Positions 1 to 5,796 of a stretch of 11,670 nt of DNA are shown here, piece after piece. The position numbers were made by a program, and so were the translations under genes. The stretch covers positions 1 to 11,670 of the forward strand of contig CALJUA010000082.1 in assembly GCA_937975715.1 (NCBI GenBank). The letters are read 5' to 3'. The notes beneath the pieces were generated by a model. That model worked only from the letters and a program-made list of their open reading frames with translations, had not been told where the DNA came from and searched no databases. How positions within the stretch are numbered: the first letter of the stretch is position 1; every line of letters begins with the position of its first letter. Source of the stretch: an uncultured Candidatus Planktophila sp. (GTDB lineage: Bacteria > Actinomycetota > Actinomycetes > Nanopelagicales > Nanopelagicaceae).

Positions 1-137
1 AGGTAGATCAAACTTTCGGCGATATTGGTTTTACCTGAGCCGTTGTTGCCGATAAAGGTTGTAGGGCCGGGTGCGAACTCCAAATCCAGCTCTTTATAAG
101 AACGGAAGTTAGTCAGCGCTAGCCGTTTAACGCGCAT
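1..137 (-). CDS. recF: DNA replication and repair protein RecF (5' part only)
   Basis: Only the first 45 codons are present; the gene runs off the left edge. The translation begins MRVKRLALTNFRSYKEL and reaches a Walker A P-loop, GNNGSGKT, at residues 30-37, followed by NIAES. This is the N-terminal half of the split ABC-type ATPase head of RecF, which binds gapped DNA and helps load RecA with RecO and RecR. The N-terminal RL.L.NFRSY pattern separates RecF from other SMC-like ATPases. The ATG at 135-137 follows the dnaN stop by 12 bp and has no strong Shine-Dalgarno sequence, so expression probably depends on read-through from dnaN. Seen: motif and gene order. Inferred: the rest of the protein is intact. 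Confidence 0.93.
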   Translation of the reverse strand, partial: MRVKRLALTNFRSYKELDLEFAPGPTTFIGNNGSGKTNIAESLIY

Positions 138-149
138 AGAAAGTGCTCG

Positions 150-1280
150 TTATGAGGCGTAACGCATCGGCATCAACAAGTATTTGTATGTATCGATTGA
201 GACACCATTGGGTTCGGTGCGCCCAGTCAAGATAGCTGGCTTGTTTGATCCGGTAAATGAAATTTGTACAAATGGGGTTCCTACAGCTTGAAGACCATCT
301 GCAAGGAATGTTGGGTTAAAGGCGATGGAGATTGGATCTCCATTGAGAAGCACATCGATTGTTTCAGTTGCTTGTGCTTCTTCGCCTGTGCCTGCTTCAA
401 GTGAGACTCCACCATCTGCGAACTCAAGACGTAACGGAATTGTCTTATCTGCAACAAGGGCGACACGGCGAACTGAATCTAAGAAAGGTGCAACCTCTAC
501 AACAGCAGTTGTTGAGGCCTCAGTTGGAAGTAGGTGGCGATATGGAGGGAATGTTCCATCCAACATACGTGATGTCATTGTCTTTCCATCGCCAGAGAAA
601 CCCGCCAGGCGATCAGAAGATGTTGCTGGTGCGAAAGATAGTGATACCTCTTTAGAACCAGTCAATGATTTAGCAGCATCGGCAAGCGTGCGAGCGCGCA
701 TTAACGCTGATGTAGAAAGTCCTGGTGTAGCCGGGTTCCAATTGAATTCGCGAACAGCAAGACGGTAACGATCTGTTGCAGCGAGAGTTACTTTATCTTC
801 TTCAATTTCAACATGAACACCTGTCAGTGTTGGGAGTGAATCATCACGGCCAGCTGCAACAGCAACTTGTGCAACTGCTGTTGCGAAAGTGTCGCTAGCT
901 ACAACGCCAGTGCGCTCAGGAAGTTCTGGCAGGTTTGGATATTCTGATAATGAAAGAGTTGGGAGTGTGAACTTTGCAGATCCTGATGTTACTAAAACTC
1001 GTGAACCATCCAAGGTGATGGTGATTGGTTTATTAGGAAGTGAGCGAGAAATTTCTGCAAGTAACTTTCCTGGAACAAGGACTTCGCCTTTTTCAAAGAT
1101 ATCTGCAGTGAAGTGAGATTTAGAGGATGTCTCTAAATCTGAGGCGGAGAGAATCACCTGATCGCCGGTTGCATCGATCTTGATACCGAGGAGCTCGGTC
1201 TTAATAGGGCGGGTAGAGAGAGAACGGGAGACCCAGTTAACGCCATCGGTTAATGCGTGCTGATCAACTGTAAATTTCAT
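150..1280 (-). CDS. dnaN: DNA polymerase III beta subunit (sliding clamp)
   Basis: A 376-aa protein of normal length for bacterial beta clamps, with three consecutive clamp domains of about 120-125 residues each. It starts MKFTVDQHALTDGVNWVSRSL, carries the domain-2 signature ATDRYRLAVRE near residues 168-178, and ends with LLMPMRYAS, matching the conserved C-terminal PMR motif next to the hydrophobic partner-binding pocket. The homodimer encircles DNA and tethers DNA polymerase III and other clamp-binding proteins. The ATG at 1278-1280 has a GAGGG ribosome site about 8 nt upstream on the minus strand. The gene lies between the origin and recF in the usual dnaA-dnaN-recF order, without the gnd gene found between dnaN and recF in Streptomyces. 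No anomaly in the protein. Confidence 0.98.
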   Translation of the reverse strand: MKFTVDQHALTDGVNWVSRSLSTRPIKTELLGIKIDATGDQVILSASDLETSSKSHFTADIFEKGEVLVPGKLLAEISRSLPNKPITITLDGSRVLVTSGSAKFTLPTLSLSEYPNLPELPERTGVVASDTFATAVAQVAVAAGRDDSLPTLTGVHVEIEEDKVTLAATDRYRLAVREFNWNPATPGLSTSALMRARTLADAAKSLTGSKEVSLSFAPATSSDRLAGFSGDGKTMTSRMLDGTFPPYRHLLPTEASTTAVVEVAPFLDSVRRVALVADKTIPLRLEFADGGVSLEAGTGEEAQATETIDVLLNGDPISIAFNPTFLADGLQAVGTPFVQISFTGSNKPAILTGRTEPNGVSIDTYKYLLMPMRYAS

Positions 1281-1399
1281 GCCGAAGCCCTCATCTCATT
1301 CGTCGGTGTATTAACCCCACCACGGTTGGAAAGTTTGGCATAGAAGCCCTGAATAAAGGAATGGGTGGTTTCAACCCACAGGTTCGCTTGGGGGGAGAG

Positions 1400-1434
1400 A
1401 TATTTATATATAAAAGTAGTAGTAATAGGTGTAG
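1400..1434 (+). other. Probable DNA unwinding element with DnaA-trio repeats
   Basis: The plus strand at 1417-1434 reads TAG TAG TAA TAG GTG TAG. It continues leftward into an almost pure A/T stretch (1400-1415). Read 3' to 5' away from the DnaA box at 1443-1451, the triplets are GAT, GTG, GAT, AAT, GAT, GAT, GAA, AAT. Seven of the eight fit the published DnaA-trio consensus 3'-(G/A)A(T/A)-5'. The layout box, 8-nt spacer, trios, AT-rich DNA matches the basal unwinding system defined in Bacillus subtilis. DnaA is expected to assemble from the box onto the single strand here and open the duplex. Function is inferred from sequence and order. Confidence 0.7.
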
Positions 1435-1442
1435 ACCAATTC

Positions 1443-1451
1443 TGTGGGTAA
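1443..1451 (-). promoter_or_regulatory. DnaA box next to the trio element
   Basis: On the minus strand this reads TTACCCACA, one base from TTATCCACA. It is the box closest to the trio repeats and is oriented towards them, as expected for the box that anchors DnaA loading on the unwinding site. Confidence 0.65.
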
Positions 1452-1495
1452 GTTGCAAAAAGCCTGTTCAGAAGGGAGAAGTTATCCTTAATCCC

Positions 1496-1525
1496 TGTGG
1501 ATAAAGCTGTAGATGGTGTGGATAA
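1496..1525 (-). promoter_or_regulatory. Pair of perfect DnaA boxes, minus orientation
   Basis: TGTGGATAA at 1496-1504 and again at 1517-1525 are exact DnaA boxes read on the minus strand, with starts 21 bp apart, or two helical turns. A weaker copy (AGTGGATAG) follows at 1528-1536. They point towards the trio element. Confidence 0.85.
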
Positions 1526-1546
1526 CCAGTGGATAGATCTCATCTT

Positions 1547-1562
1547 CCCTCCCTCCCTTTCC
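1547..1562 (-). other. G-rich / polypurine tract inside oriC
   Basis: The plus strand is pure pyrimidine from 1544 to 1564. The minus strand therefore carries four G runs, GG, GGG, GGG and GGG, with loops of 3, 1 and 1 nt. It lies between the opposed DnaA-box groups. It could form a two-tetrad or imperfect G-quadruplex or a triplex. No structure or function is shown by the sequence alone. Confidence 0.4.
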
Positions 1563-1618
1563 TTAGATAGCTCTTTAAAAACCCCAAAAAACCAGTAGAT
1601 ATCCCGATAAAACCTTTT

Positions 1619-1648
1619 TTATCCACAGTTATCCACATCTTTTCCACA
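1619..1648 (+). promoter_or_regulatory. Tandem array of three DnaA boxes, plus orientation
   Basis: TTATCCACA at 1619-1627 and 1629-1637 are exact. TTTTCCACA at 1640-1648 has one mismatch. Starts are 10 and 11 bp apart, one helical turn each, which favours cooperative DnaA filament growth on one face of the DNA. They face opposite to the boxes at 1443-1525. Confidence 0.88.
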
Positions 1649-1712
1649 TCTGGGGGTAAAGGTGTCAAAGCGGACATCCCTCAAGGAGTCATTAATGATG
1701 ACAGGTTGAGGC

Positions 1713-3125
1713 TTAGTAGCTGCTCTGCTGTTTAATCTTGGTGGTGATCTCGTTGACGTGGTTATACAGAGCTCGACGCTCAGCCATGAGCTCGCGGATC
1801 TTACGGTCGGCATGCATCACAGTGGTGTGGTCGCGCCCACCGAAGGTCTGGCCGATCTTAGGTAGAGATAGGTCGGTCAACTCACGGCAGAGGTACATCG
1901 CAATCTGACGGGCTTCAACAAGCGCCCGAGATCGAGATGTTCCGCAGAGATCTTCCAAAGTTAATTTAAAGAACGCTGCAGTCTGAGCCATGATCGTTGC
2001 AGCCGTGATCTCTGGGTTGGATTCAGAAGGCATTAAATCTTTCAAAACAATTTCAGCAAGACCCATATCAACGCTCTGGCGGTTCAAACTTGCGAAAGCA
2101 GTAACACGAATGAGCGCACCTTCGAGTTCGCGAATGTTTGTAGAAATCTTACTAGCGATAAATTCAAGAACATCATCTGGTGCGTTGAGACGATCTTGCG
2201 CAGCCTTCTTACGAAGAATCGCGATACGCGTCTCTAGCTCTGGTGGTTGAACATCGATTGTGAAACCCCACGCAAATCGTGAACGAAGTCGATCTTCAAG
2301 AGTTGTTAATTGTTTTGGTGAACGGTCAGATGAGATAACAATCTGCTTCTTCGCATTGTGCAAAGTGTTAAATGTATGGAAAAACTCTTCCTGTGTACGT
2401 TCTTTATTTTCCAAGAATTGAATATCGTCAATAAGTAGCACATCTAAATCACGATAGCGACGTTGAAAGGATGTTGCTTTATCGTCGCGGATCGAGTTAA
2501 TAAAGTCATTTGTAAATTCTTCAGATGAAACATAACGCACACGGATATTAGGAAATAGTTCACGCGAGTACGCGCCGATTGCATGAAGTAAGTGAGTCTT
2601 ACCAAGACCAGAATCACCATAGATAAAGAGCGGGTTGTACGCCTTCGCTGGTGCCTCTGCTACTGCAATTGCTGCAGCGCGTGCGAATCGATTTGATTCA
2701 CCAGTAACGAAAGTTTCAAATGTGTAGCGCTCGTTGAGTTGTGAACCAGCAGCATCGTTCGATGATGATGAGATTGATGGAGCTGCTTCGCGACCTGTAC
2801 CTGGTCGTGGAACTTCTACAGAGATTGTTGGTTCAGGTAGATCTGCAAGTTCGAGTGAGTCATCGACCATAACTGCGATATTTGCAGCACTTCCGAGTTC
2901 GCGAGTGAGCACTTCATTAACAACAGGGCGAAGTCGAGATTCAAGAACATCCTTCGCGAATGCATTTGGCGCTGCAACCAAGAGGCTGGTTGGCCCATCT
3001 TCGTTTTCCACGAGGCCACGAGGCTTGGTCATTGCGAGGAAGGCACGGTGTTGCGGTTCGCCGGTCGAAACATGATCGACCACCCGCTCCCACAGCTGGG
3101 TCAATTCAAGGGCGGTTAGCGCCAT
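1713..3125 (-). CDS. dnaA: Chromosomal replication initiator protein DnaA
   Basis: A 470-aa AAA+ initiator that binds DnaA boxes and opens oriC. Domain I (about 1-80) starts MALTALELTQLWERVVDHV. A short serine-rich linker (about 95-130) is domain II. Domain III has Walker A GDSGLGKT at about 170-177 and Walker B LLIDD at about 230-234. Domain IV holds the DnaA signature CRELTDLSLPKIGQTFGGRDHTTVMHA at roughly 413-439, with the box-contacting helix-turn-helix. I start at the ATG 3123-3125 because AGGAGAGG lies 4 nt upstream. A longer reading from the TTG at 3138-3140 would run through that ribosome site. The linker is shorter than in Streptomyces, giving a compact protein. DnaA boxes on both sides of the gene suggest autoregulation. 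Confidence 0.98.
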   Translation of the reverse strand: MALTALELTQLWERVVDHVSTGEPQHRAFLAMTKPRGLVENEDGPTSLLVAAPNAFAKDVLESRLRPVVNEVLTRELGSAANIAVMVDDSLELADLPEPTISVEVPRPGTGREAAPSISSSSNDAAGSQLNERYTFETFVTGESNRFARAAAIAVAEAPAKAYNPLFIYGDSGLGKTHLLHAIGAYSRELFPNIRVRYVSSEEFTNDFINSIRDDKATSFQRRYRDLDVLLIDDIQFLENKERTQEEFFHTFNTLHNAKKQIVISSDRSPKQLTTLEDRLRSRFAWGFTIDVQPPELETRIAILRKKAAQDRLNAPDDVLEFIASKISTNIRELEGALIRVTAFASLNRQSVDMGLAEIVLKDLMPSESNPEITAATIMAQTAAFFKLTLEDLCGTSRSRALVEARQIAMYLCRELTDLSLPKIGQTFGGRDHTTVMHADRKIRELMAERRALYNHVNEITTKIKQQSSY

Positions 3126-3142
3126 ATGACCTCTCCTCAACT

Positions 3143-3159
3143 TGGATATTAGATATCCA
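3143..3159. repeat. 17-bp palindrome just upstream of the dnaA ribosome site
   Basis: TGGATAT and ATATCCA form perfect 7-bp arms around a TAG centre. The right arm overlaps the DnaA-like box at 3153-3161. The element ends about 6 bp before the dnaA Shine-Dalgarno sequence, so it could be an operator or an mRNA hairpin controlling dnaA. Function is inferred. Confidence 0.45.
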
Positions 3160-3297
3160 CAAAGTTATCCACAGGGTGTGGTCTAAAGTAGGCCTTGAGC
3201 CTTGCTTTTTGACCCACTAGGACGGATACCTGTGGAGAACCCGCAAAGTAGACCCTTTTGGGCCAATTAGCAAGTAGTTATCCACACCTCACCCCTG

Positions 3298-3312
3298 CCT
3301 GAGGGGCTCAGG
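3298..3312. repeat. GC-rich hairpin in the dnaA-rpmH gap
   Basis: CCTGAG and CTCAGG are perfect 6-bp inverted arms around a GGG loop. There is no T-run on either side, so it does not look like a normal intrinsic terminator. It lies between two DnaA boxes. Confidence 0.35.
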
Positions 3313-3318
3313 GCGAGT

Positions 3319-3348
3319 TTGACCATCACCTATCCACACCCGTACCGT
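3319..3348 (+). promoter_or_regulatory. Possible rpmH promoter with an internal DnaA box
   Basis: TTGACC at 3319-3324 (five of six bases of the sigma-70 -35 consensus) is followed after 18 bp by TACCGT at 3343-3348, which fits the loose actinobacterial -10 form TAnnnT. The DnaA-like box CTATCCACA at 3330-3338 lies between them. A weaker alternative is CTGACC (3373-3378) with TACCTT (3396-3401). Both are pattern matches only. Confidence 0.35.
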
Positions 3349-3435
3349 TGCACCCTCGCTTCCCCCGTATTTCTGACCTGATCGACCACGAGCCTTACCT
3401 TGTAAAAGCAAAGCTCATTACATTTTGGAGTTCTC

Positions 3436-3573
3436 ATGACAAAGCGCACCTACCAGCCAAATACACGCCGCCGCGCTAAGAAGCACGGTTTCCGCGCTCG
3501 TATGGCTACCCGCGCAGGACGCGCAGTTCTTTCAGCTCGCCGCGCAAAGGGCCGCTCACGCCTTTCAGCGTAA
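3436..3573 (+). CDS. rpmH: 50S ribosomal protein L34
   Basis: A 45-aa, very basic protein beginning MTKRTYQPNTRRRAKKHGFR and ending AKGRSRLSA. This is the L34 family from end to end and of normal length. L34 is a small late-assembly protein of the large ribosomal subunit that sits among 23S rRNA helices. The KRT.QP...RR.K.HGFR.RM.T..GR..L..RR.KGR pattern is unmistakable. GGAG at 3427-3430 sits 5 nt before the ATG. The gene is divergent from dnaA and heads the plus-strand cluster, its usual place in bacteria. A 55-bp gap with no recognisable terminator separates it from rnpA, so co-transcription is likely. Confidence 0.98.
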   Translation: MTKRTYQPNTRRRAKKHGFRARMATRAGRAVLSARRAKGRSRLSA

Positions 3574-3628
3574 GCGCCCATTTGAAGTTTAGAACCCACA
3601 AGGTAGAGCAGAACCGGATTTAGTACTC

Positions 3629-3988
3629 GTGCTGCCATTATCTGCACGTTTAACTTCACCGCAAGATTTCGCTCGTACAACAAAGAGCGGTCTTCGTGTT
3701 ACCTCACAACACTTCGTTGGATATTTGTACGTTAACCCTGCCTCAAACGATCAACCACGCGCTGGTCTGATTATCGGTAAGAGCGTCGGAGGGTCAGTCC
3801 GCCGCCATCGAGTATCACGACAGATTCGCCATGCAATAGCTGCGCACCTTTCATCATTCCCACAAGGATCTTTGATTGTGATTCGTGGATTGAAACAAGA
3901 TGCAACAGTTGATGTTCACGGTGAGATTGCAGAAATTTCTACCCGTTTGATTTCTAAAGCTGCCAAGAGAATGGCAGATGCCTCATGA
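3629..3988 (+). CDS. rnpA: Ribonuclease P protein component
   Basis: A 119-aa basic protein that pairs with the RNase P RNA to mature the 5' ends of tRNAs. The N-terminus MLPLSARLTSPQDFARTTKSG matches the family MLP...RL....DF pattern. The RNA-binding RNR region is GGSVRRHRVSRQIRHAI (about 54-70), where the usual RNR triplet reads R-H-R. The start is the GTG at 3629, because the conserved MLP lies directly there and no in-frame ATG, GTG or TTG is seen close upstream. The ribosome site is weak (GGA, 10 nt upstream). It follows rpmH, and its stop overlaps the yidD start (ATGA), indicating translational coupling. Confidence 0.95.
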   Translation: MLPLSARLTSPQDFARTTKSGLRVTSQHFVGYLYVNPASNDQPRAGLIIGKSVGGSVRRHRVSRQIRHAIAAHLSSFPQGSLIVIRGLKQDATVDVHGEIAEISTRLISKAAKRMADAS

Positions 3989-4272
3989 AGCGCATCGCCG
4001 AGATTCTCATTAAGGCTTATCAGGCTTACTCATCTACACGCGAGCCAAGATGCAAGTACTACCCATCTTGTTCTAACTATGCAGCGACTGCAATCCGACG
4101 TTACGGAATTAAAGGTCTAGCAATGTCCATCTGGCGCGTGGCGCGTTGCAACCCATGGTCAGATGGTGGCGTTGATTACGTTGATTACGAGCTCGATAGC
4201 GCAGATGCGATCGCAAAGATGCGCAACACAATGGTTTCCAGCACTACAACAATTACTGAAGGGGTCCGCTAA
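3985..4272 (+). CDS. yidD: Membrane protein insertion efficiency factor YidD
   Basis: A 95-aa member of the YidD family, a small membrane-associated protein thought to assist YidC-dependent insertion. The diagnostic core is RCKYYPSCSNYAATAIRRYG (22-41) followed by KG...S.WR.ARCNPWSDGGVDYV (43-66), with conserved cysteines at 23, 29 and 55. An N-terminal amphipathic stretch (MKRIAEILIKAYQAY) could bind the membrane. It overlaps rnpA by 4 nt at its start and yidC by 1 nt at its stop (TAATG), a tightly coupled rnpA-yidD-yidC order. The last 20 residues are less conserved and polar. The family is clear; its exact biochemical role is only partly known. Confidence 0.95.
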   Translation: MKRIAEILIKAYQAYSSTREPRCKYYPSCSNYAATAIRRYGIKGLAMSIWRVARCNPWSDGGVDYVDYELDSADAIAKMRNTMVSSTTTITEGVR

Positions 4273-5183
4273 TGGGCTTTATCTTGAATCCGCTCTACAA
4301 CATCGTTTCTGGAATCATGATTGCGATTCACAAAATGTTATCACCAATCTTCGGTGCTAACTCAGGTGTGACATGGTCTCTCTCGATCATGGGACTCGTT
4401 GTTTTAATCCGAATCATTTTGATCCCACTCTTTGTAAAGCAGATCAAGAGCCAGCGCGCAATGACAGCATTGCAACCTCAGATGAAGGCGATTCAAGCTA
4501 AATACAAAGATGATCGCCAGAAACAATCTGAAGAGATGATGAAGCTCTACAAAGAGCATAAGACAAATCCTCTTGCATCATGTTTCCCAATTTTGGCGCA
4601 AGCACCAGTGATGTTTGCACTCTTCACAGTTCTGAATGGAATCGCTCACGACAAACCACATGGTTTTATGAAGGGCGAATATTTAGTTTCAGCTGCACAA
4701 GCCAAGTTCTTTGGTTCACCAATCTCAGAGACATTCCTTGGTTCAGATAAGTTAACTGTAAAGATTGTGACAGTTGTTTTGATTGCGCTGATGTCAGCAA
4801 CAACATTTACAACTCAGAAGCAGTTGATGACAAAGGGCATGCCAAAGATGGATGCAAGCAACAATATGATGTTGCAACAGCAGAAGATCATGTTGTATTT
4901 ATTCCCAGTCATCTTCGCTATCTCAGGTGTGAACTTCCCGGTTGGTGTTTTGATCTACTGGTCGACAACAAACCTGTGGACATGGGGACAGCAGTTCTAC
5001 GTGATCAAGCGAAACCCAACTCCAGGATCTCCCGCCTATGAAGAGCTAGCGCGCAAGCGTGCTCACAAGGCGAAGCTCGACGGTAAAGAGCTTCCATCAG
5101 AGGGTGGATCTGCACCTATTGAGGCGCCTAAGGCCGAGGGTCAGCGCCAACAGCCAAAGAAGGCTAAAAAGAAGAAGAAGTAA
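4272..5183 (+). CDS. yidC: Membrane protein insertase YidC (Oxa1/Alb3 family)
   Basis: A 303-aa inner-membrane insertase that folds and inserts membrane proteins alone or with Sec. It is the short form without the large periplasmic domain of proteobacterial YidC. Hydrophobic segments appear at about 33-55, 104-123, 163-180 and 206-231. An arginine at 47, within LVVLIRIILIPLF, matches the groove arginine of the family. QMKAIQAKYKDD and the EEMMKLYKEH helical hairpin (about 68-95) form the cytoplasmic C1 region. The protein ends in a lysine-rich tail (last nine residues KKAKKKKKK), which probably contacts ribosomes. The ATG shares a base with the yidD stop. A 63-bp gap with its own likely promoter separates it from jag. 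Confidence 0.97.
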   Translation: MGFILNPLYNIVSGIMIAIHKMLSPIFGANSGVTWSLSIMGLVVLIRIILIPLFVKQIKSQRAMTALQPQMKAIQAKYKDDRQKQSEEMMKLYKEHKTNPLASCFPILAQAPVMFALFTVLNGIAHDKPHGFMKGEYLVSAAQAKFFGSPISETFLGSDKLTVKIVTVVLIALMSATTFTTQKQLMTKGMPKMDASNNMMLQQQKIMLYLFPVIFAISGVNFPVGVLIYWSTTNLWTWGQQFYVIKRNPTPGSPAYEELARKRAHKAKLDGKELPSEGGSAPIEAPKAEGQRQQPKKAKKKKK

Positions 5184-5192
5184 TTCGGACAT

Positions 5193-5223
5193 TTACTACC
5201 AAAAACGCACAAAAATATATAAT
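5193..5223 (+). promoter_or_regulatory. Likely promoter of the jag-rsmG-parAB group
   Basis: An exact TATAAT -10 hexamer is at 5218-5223, in an A-rich stretch just after yidC. The best -35 is weak (TTACTA at 5193-5198, 19-bp spacer). Transcription would begin near 5230, leaving a short leader before AGGAGAG at about 5238-5244 and the jag ATG at 5247. Confidence 0.5.
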
Positions 5224-5246
5224 TCACCCTACCCATAGGAGAGAAA

Positions 5247-5765
5247 ATGCCAGAGTCAACAGAAGTTGTAGAAGAGACCAAAGATGTAGCTAAGAAAGCC
5301 CCTAAGTCGGTAGCAAAGCTCGAAGAAGAGGGCGATATTGCAGCTGATTACTTAGAGGCGCTCCTTGATATCGCTGATCTCGATGGAGATATCGATATCG
5401 ATGTCGAAAATGGCCGCGCTTCCCTTGCAATCGTCGGCGGCAAGCTCAACCACCTTGTCGGCAAGGATGGCGAAGTCCTCGACGCTCTCCAGGAGCTCAC
5501 TCGCCTCGCTGTCCAGACATCATCTGGTGATCGCAGCCGTTTGATGCTCGATATTGAGAACTTCCGCGCCAACCGCCGCAAGGAGCTCACAGCTCTTGCT
5601 AAGAAGCTCGGAGAAGAGGCTAAGTCAACAGGTAAAGAGATCAAGCTCGACCCAATGAATGCCTTTGAGCGCAAGATCATTCACGACACAATCCAGGATA
5701 TGGGCCTCACCTCAGAGTCTGAGGGCGAAGATCCACGCCGTTTCGTCGTAATCTTCCCTAACTAA
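5247..5765 (+). CDS. jag: Jag/KhpB-like KH and R3H domain RNA-binding protein
   Basis: A 172-aa protein with an acidic, charged N-terminus (1-45), a KH domain (about 50-92, GxxG loop GKDG at 72-75 in LVGKDGEVLDALQELTRLA) and a C-terminal R3H domain (about 106-172) with the R-x3-H signature in ERKIIH (R142, H146). It lacks the long Jag-N domain of Firmicutes, as expected for actinobacterial forms. KhpB/Jag proteins bind many small RNAs and mRNAs and affect envelope growth and division. A good AGGAGAG site precedes the ATG, supporting this start. It sits between yidC and rsmG, the usual order. Codons 35-60 carry a D/I-rich stretch from repeated GATATC/GATCTC-type codons. Confidence 0.93.
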   Translation: MPESTEVVEETKDVAKKAPKSVAKLEEEGDIAADYLEALLDIADLDGDIDIDVENGRASLAIVGGKLNHLVGKDGEVLDALQELTRLAVQTSSGDRSRLMLDIENFRANRRKELTALAKKLGEEAKSTGKEIKLDPMNAFERKIIHDTIQDMGLTSESEGEDPRRFVVIFPN

Positions 5766-5780
5766 ACCCCAAGCTAAAGA

Positions 5781-5796
5781 AGTTTCACGTGGAACC
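5781..5796. promoter_or_regulatory. parS: parS-like site over the rsmG start codon
   Basis: AGTTTCACGTGGAACC matches the parS consensus TGTTTCACGTGAAACA at 13 of 16 positions. Read on the other strand it carries the GTTCCACGTGAAAC form found in known parS sites. ParB should load here as a CTP-dependent clamp. The site spans the GTG start of rsmG. Confidence 0.85.

Larger units (their letters stand above)
1281..1712. other. oriC: oriC, main part (dnaA-dnaN intergenic region)
   Basis: This 432-bp gap has no credible gene and sits where oriC is found in Streptomyces and Mycobacterium. Four 9-mers match TTATCCACA exactly: 1496-1504 and 1517-1525 on the minus strand, 1619-1627 and 1629-1637 on the plus strand. 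One-mismatch boxes lie at 1443-1451 (TTACCCACA, minus) and 1640-1648 (TTTTCCACA, plus). Weaker boxes with two mismatches are at 1482-1490 (plus) and 1528-1536 (minus). The two groups face in opposite directions around a pyrimidine-rich tract. An AT-rich stretch with trinucleotide repeats lies on the dnaN side at 1400-1434. An open frame across much of this gap (1277-1543, minus) looks like chance. Function follows from position and box density; it is not tested here. Confidence 0.9.
3126..3435. other. dnaA-rpmH divergent intergenic region, second DnaA-box cluster
   Basis: No gene is seen in these 310 bp between divergent dnaA and rpmH. They hold two exact DnaA boxes (3165-3173 and 3278-3286, plus) and three with one mismatch (3153-3161 ATATCCACA, 3330-3338 CTATCCACA, both plus, and 3231-3239 read as TTCTCCACA on the minus strand). 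The region must also hold the promoters of dnaA and of the rpmH cluster. It may be the second half of a bipartite origin, as in Bacillus subtilis, or only a DnaA-responsive promoter region. Nothing here resembles the trio repeat seen on the other side of dnaA. Confidence 0.7.

Noticed and set aside
1372..1380. CAACCCACA as another DnaA box
   Set aside because: Three mismatches to TTATCCACA, too weak to call.
1277..1543. 88-codon minus-strand open frame across the dnaA-dnaN gap
   Set aside because: It runs through DnaA boxes and the unwinding element, has no recognisable motif and overlaps the dnaN start. It is best explained as chance in oriC.
2734..3075. 113-codon plus-strand frame over the 5' half of dnaA
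   Set aside because: Antisense shadow of dnaA with low-complexity serine and arginine content and no ribosome site.
3126..3140. Longer DnaA start at TTG 3138-3140 adding MRRGH
   Set aside because: These codons are the Shine-Dalgarno region (AGGAGAGG) for the ATG at 3123-3125, and the protein from that ATG has the normal N-terminus.
3177..3185. TGTGGTCTA as another DnaA box
   Set aside because: Three mismatches on the minus strand. Its closeness to the exact box at 3165-3173 is not enough support.
3450..3683. 77-codon minus-strand frame over rpmH
   Set aside because: Arginine-rich shadow of the L34 gene with no family resemblance.
5348..5680. 110-codon minus-strand frame over jag
   Set aside because: Serine- and arginine-rich antisense shadow of jag; no motif.
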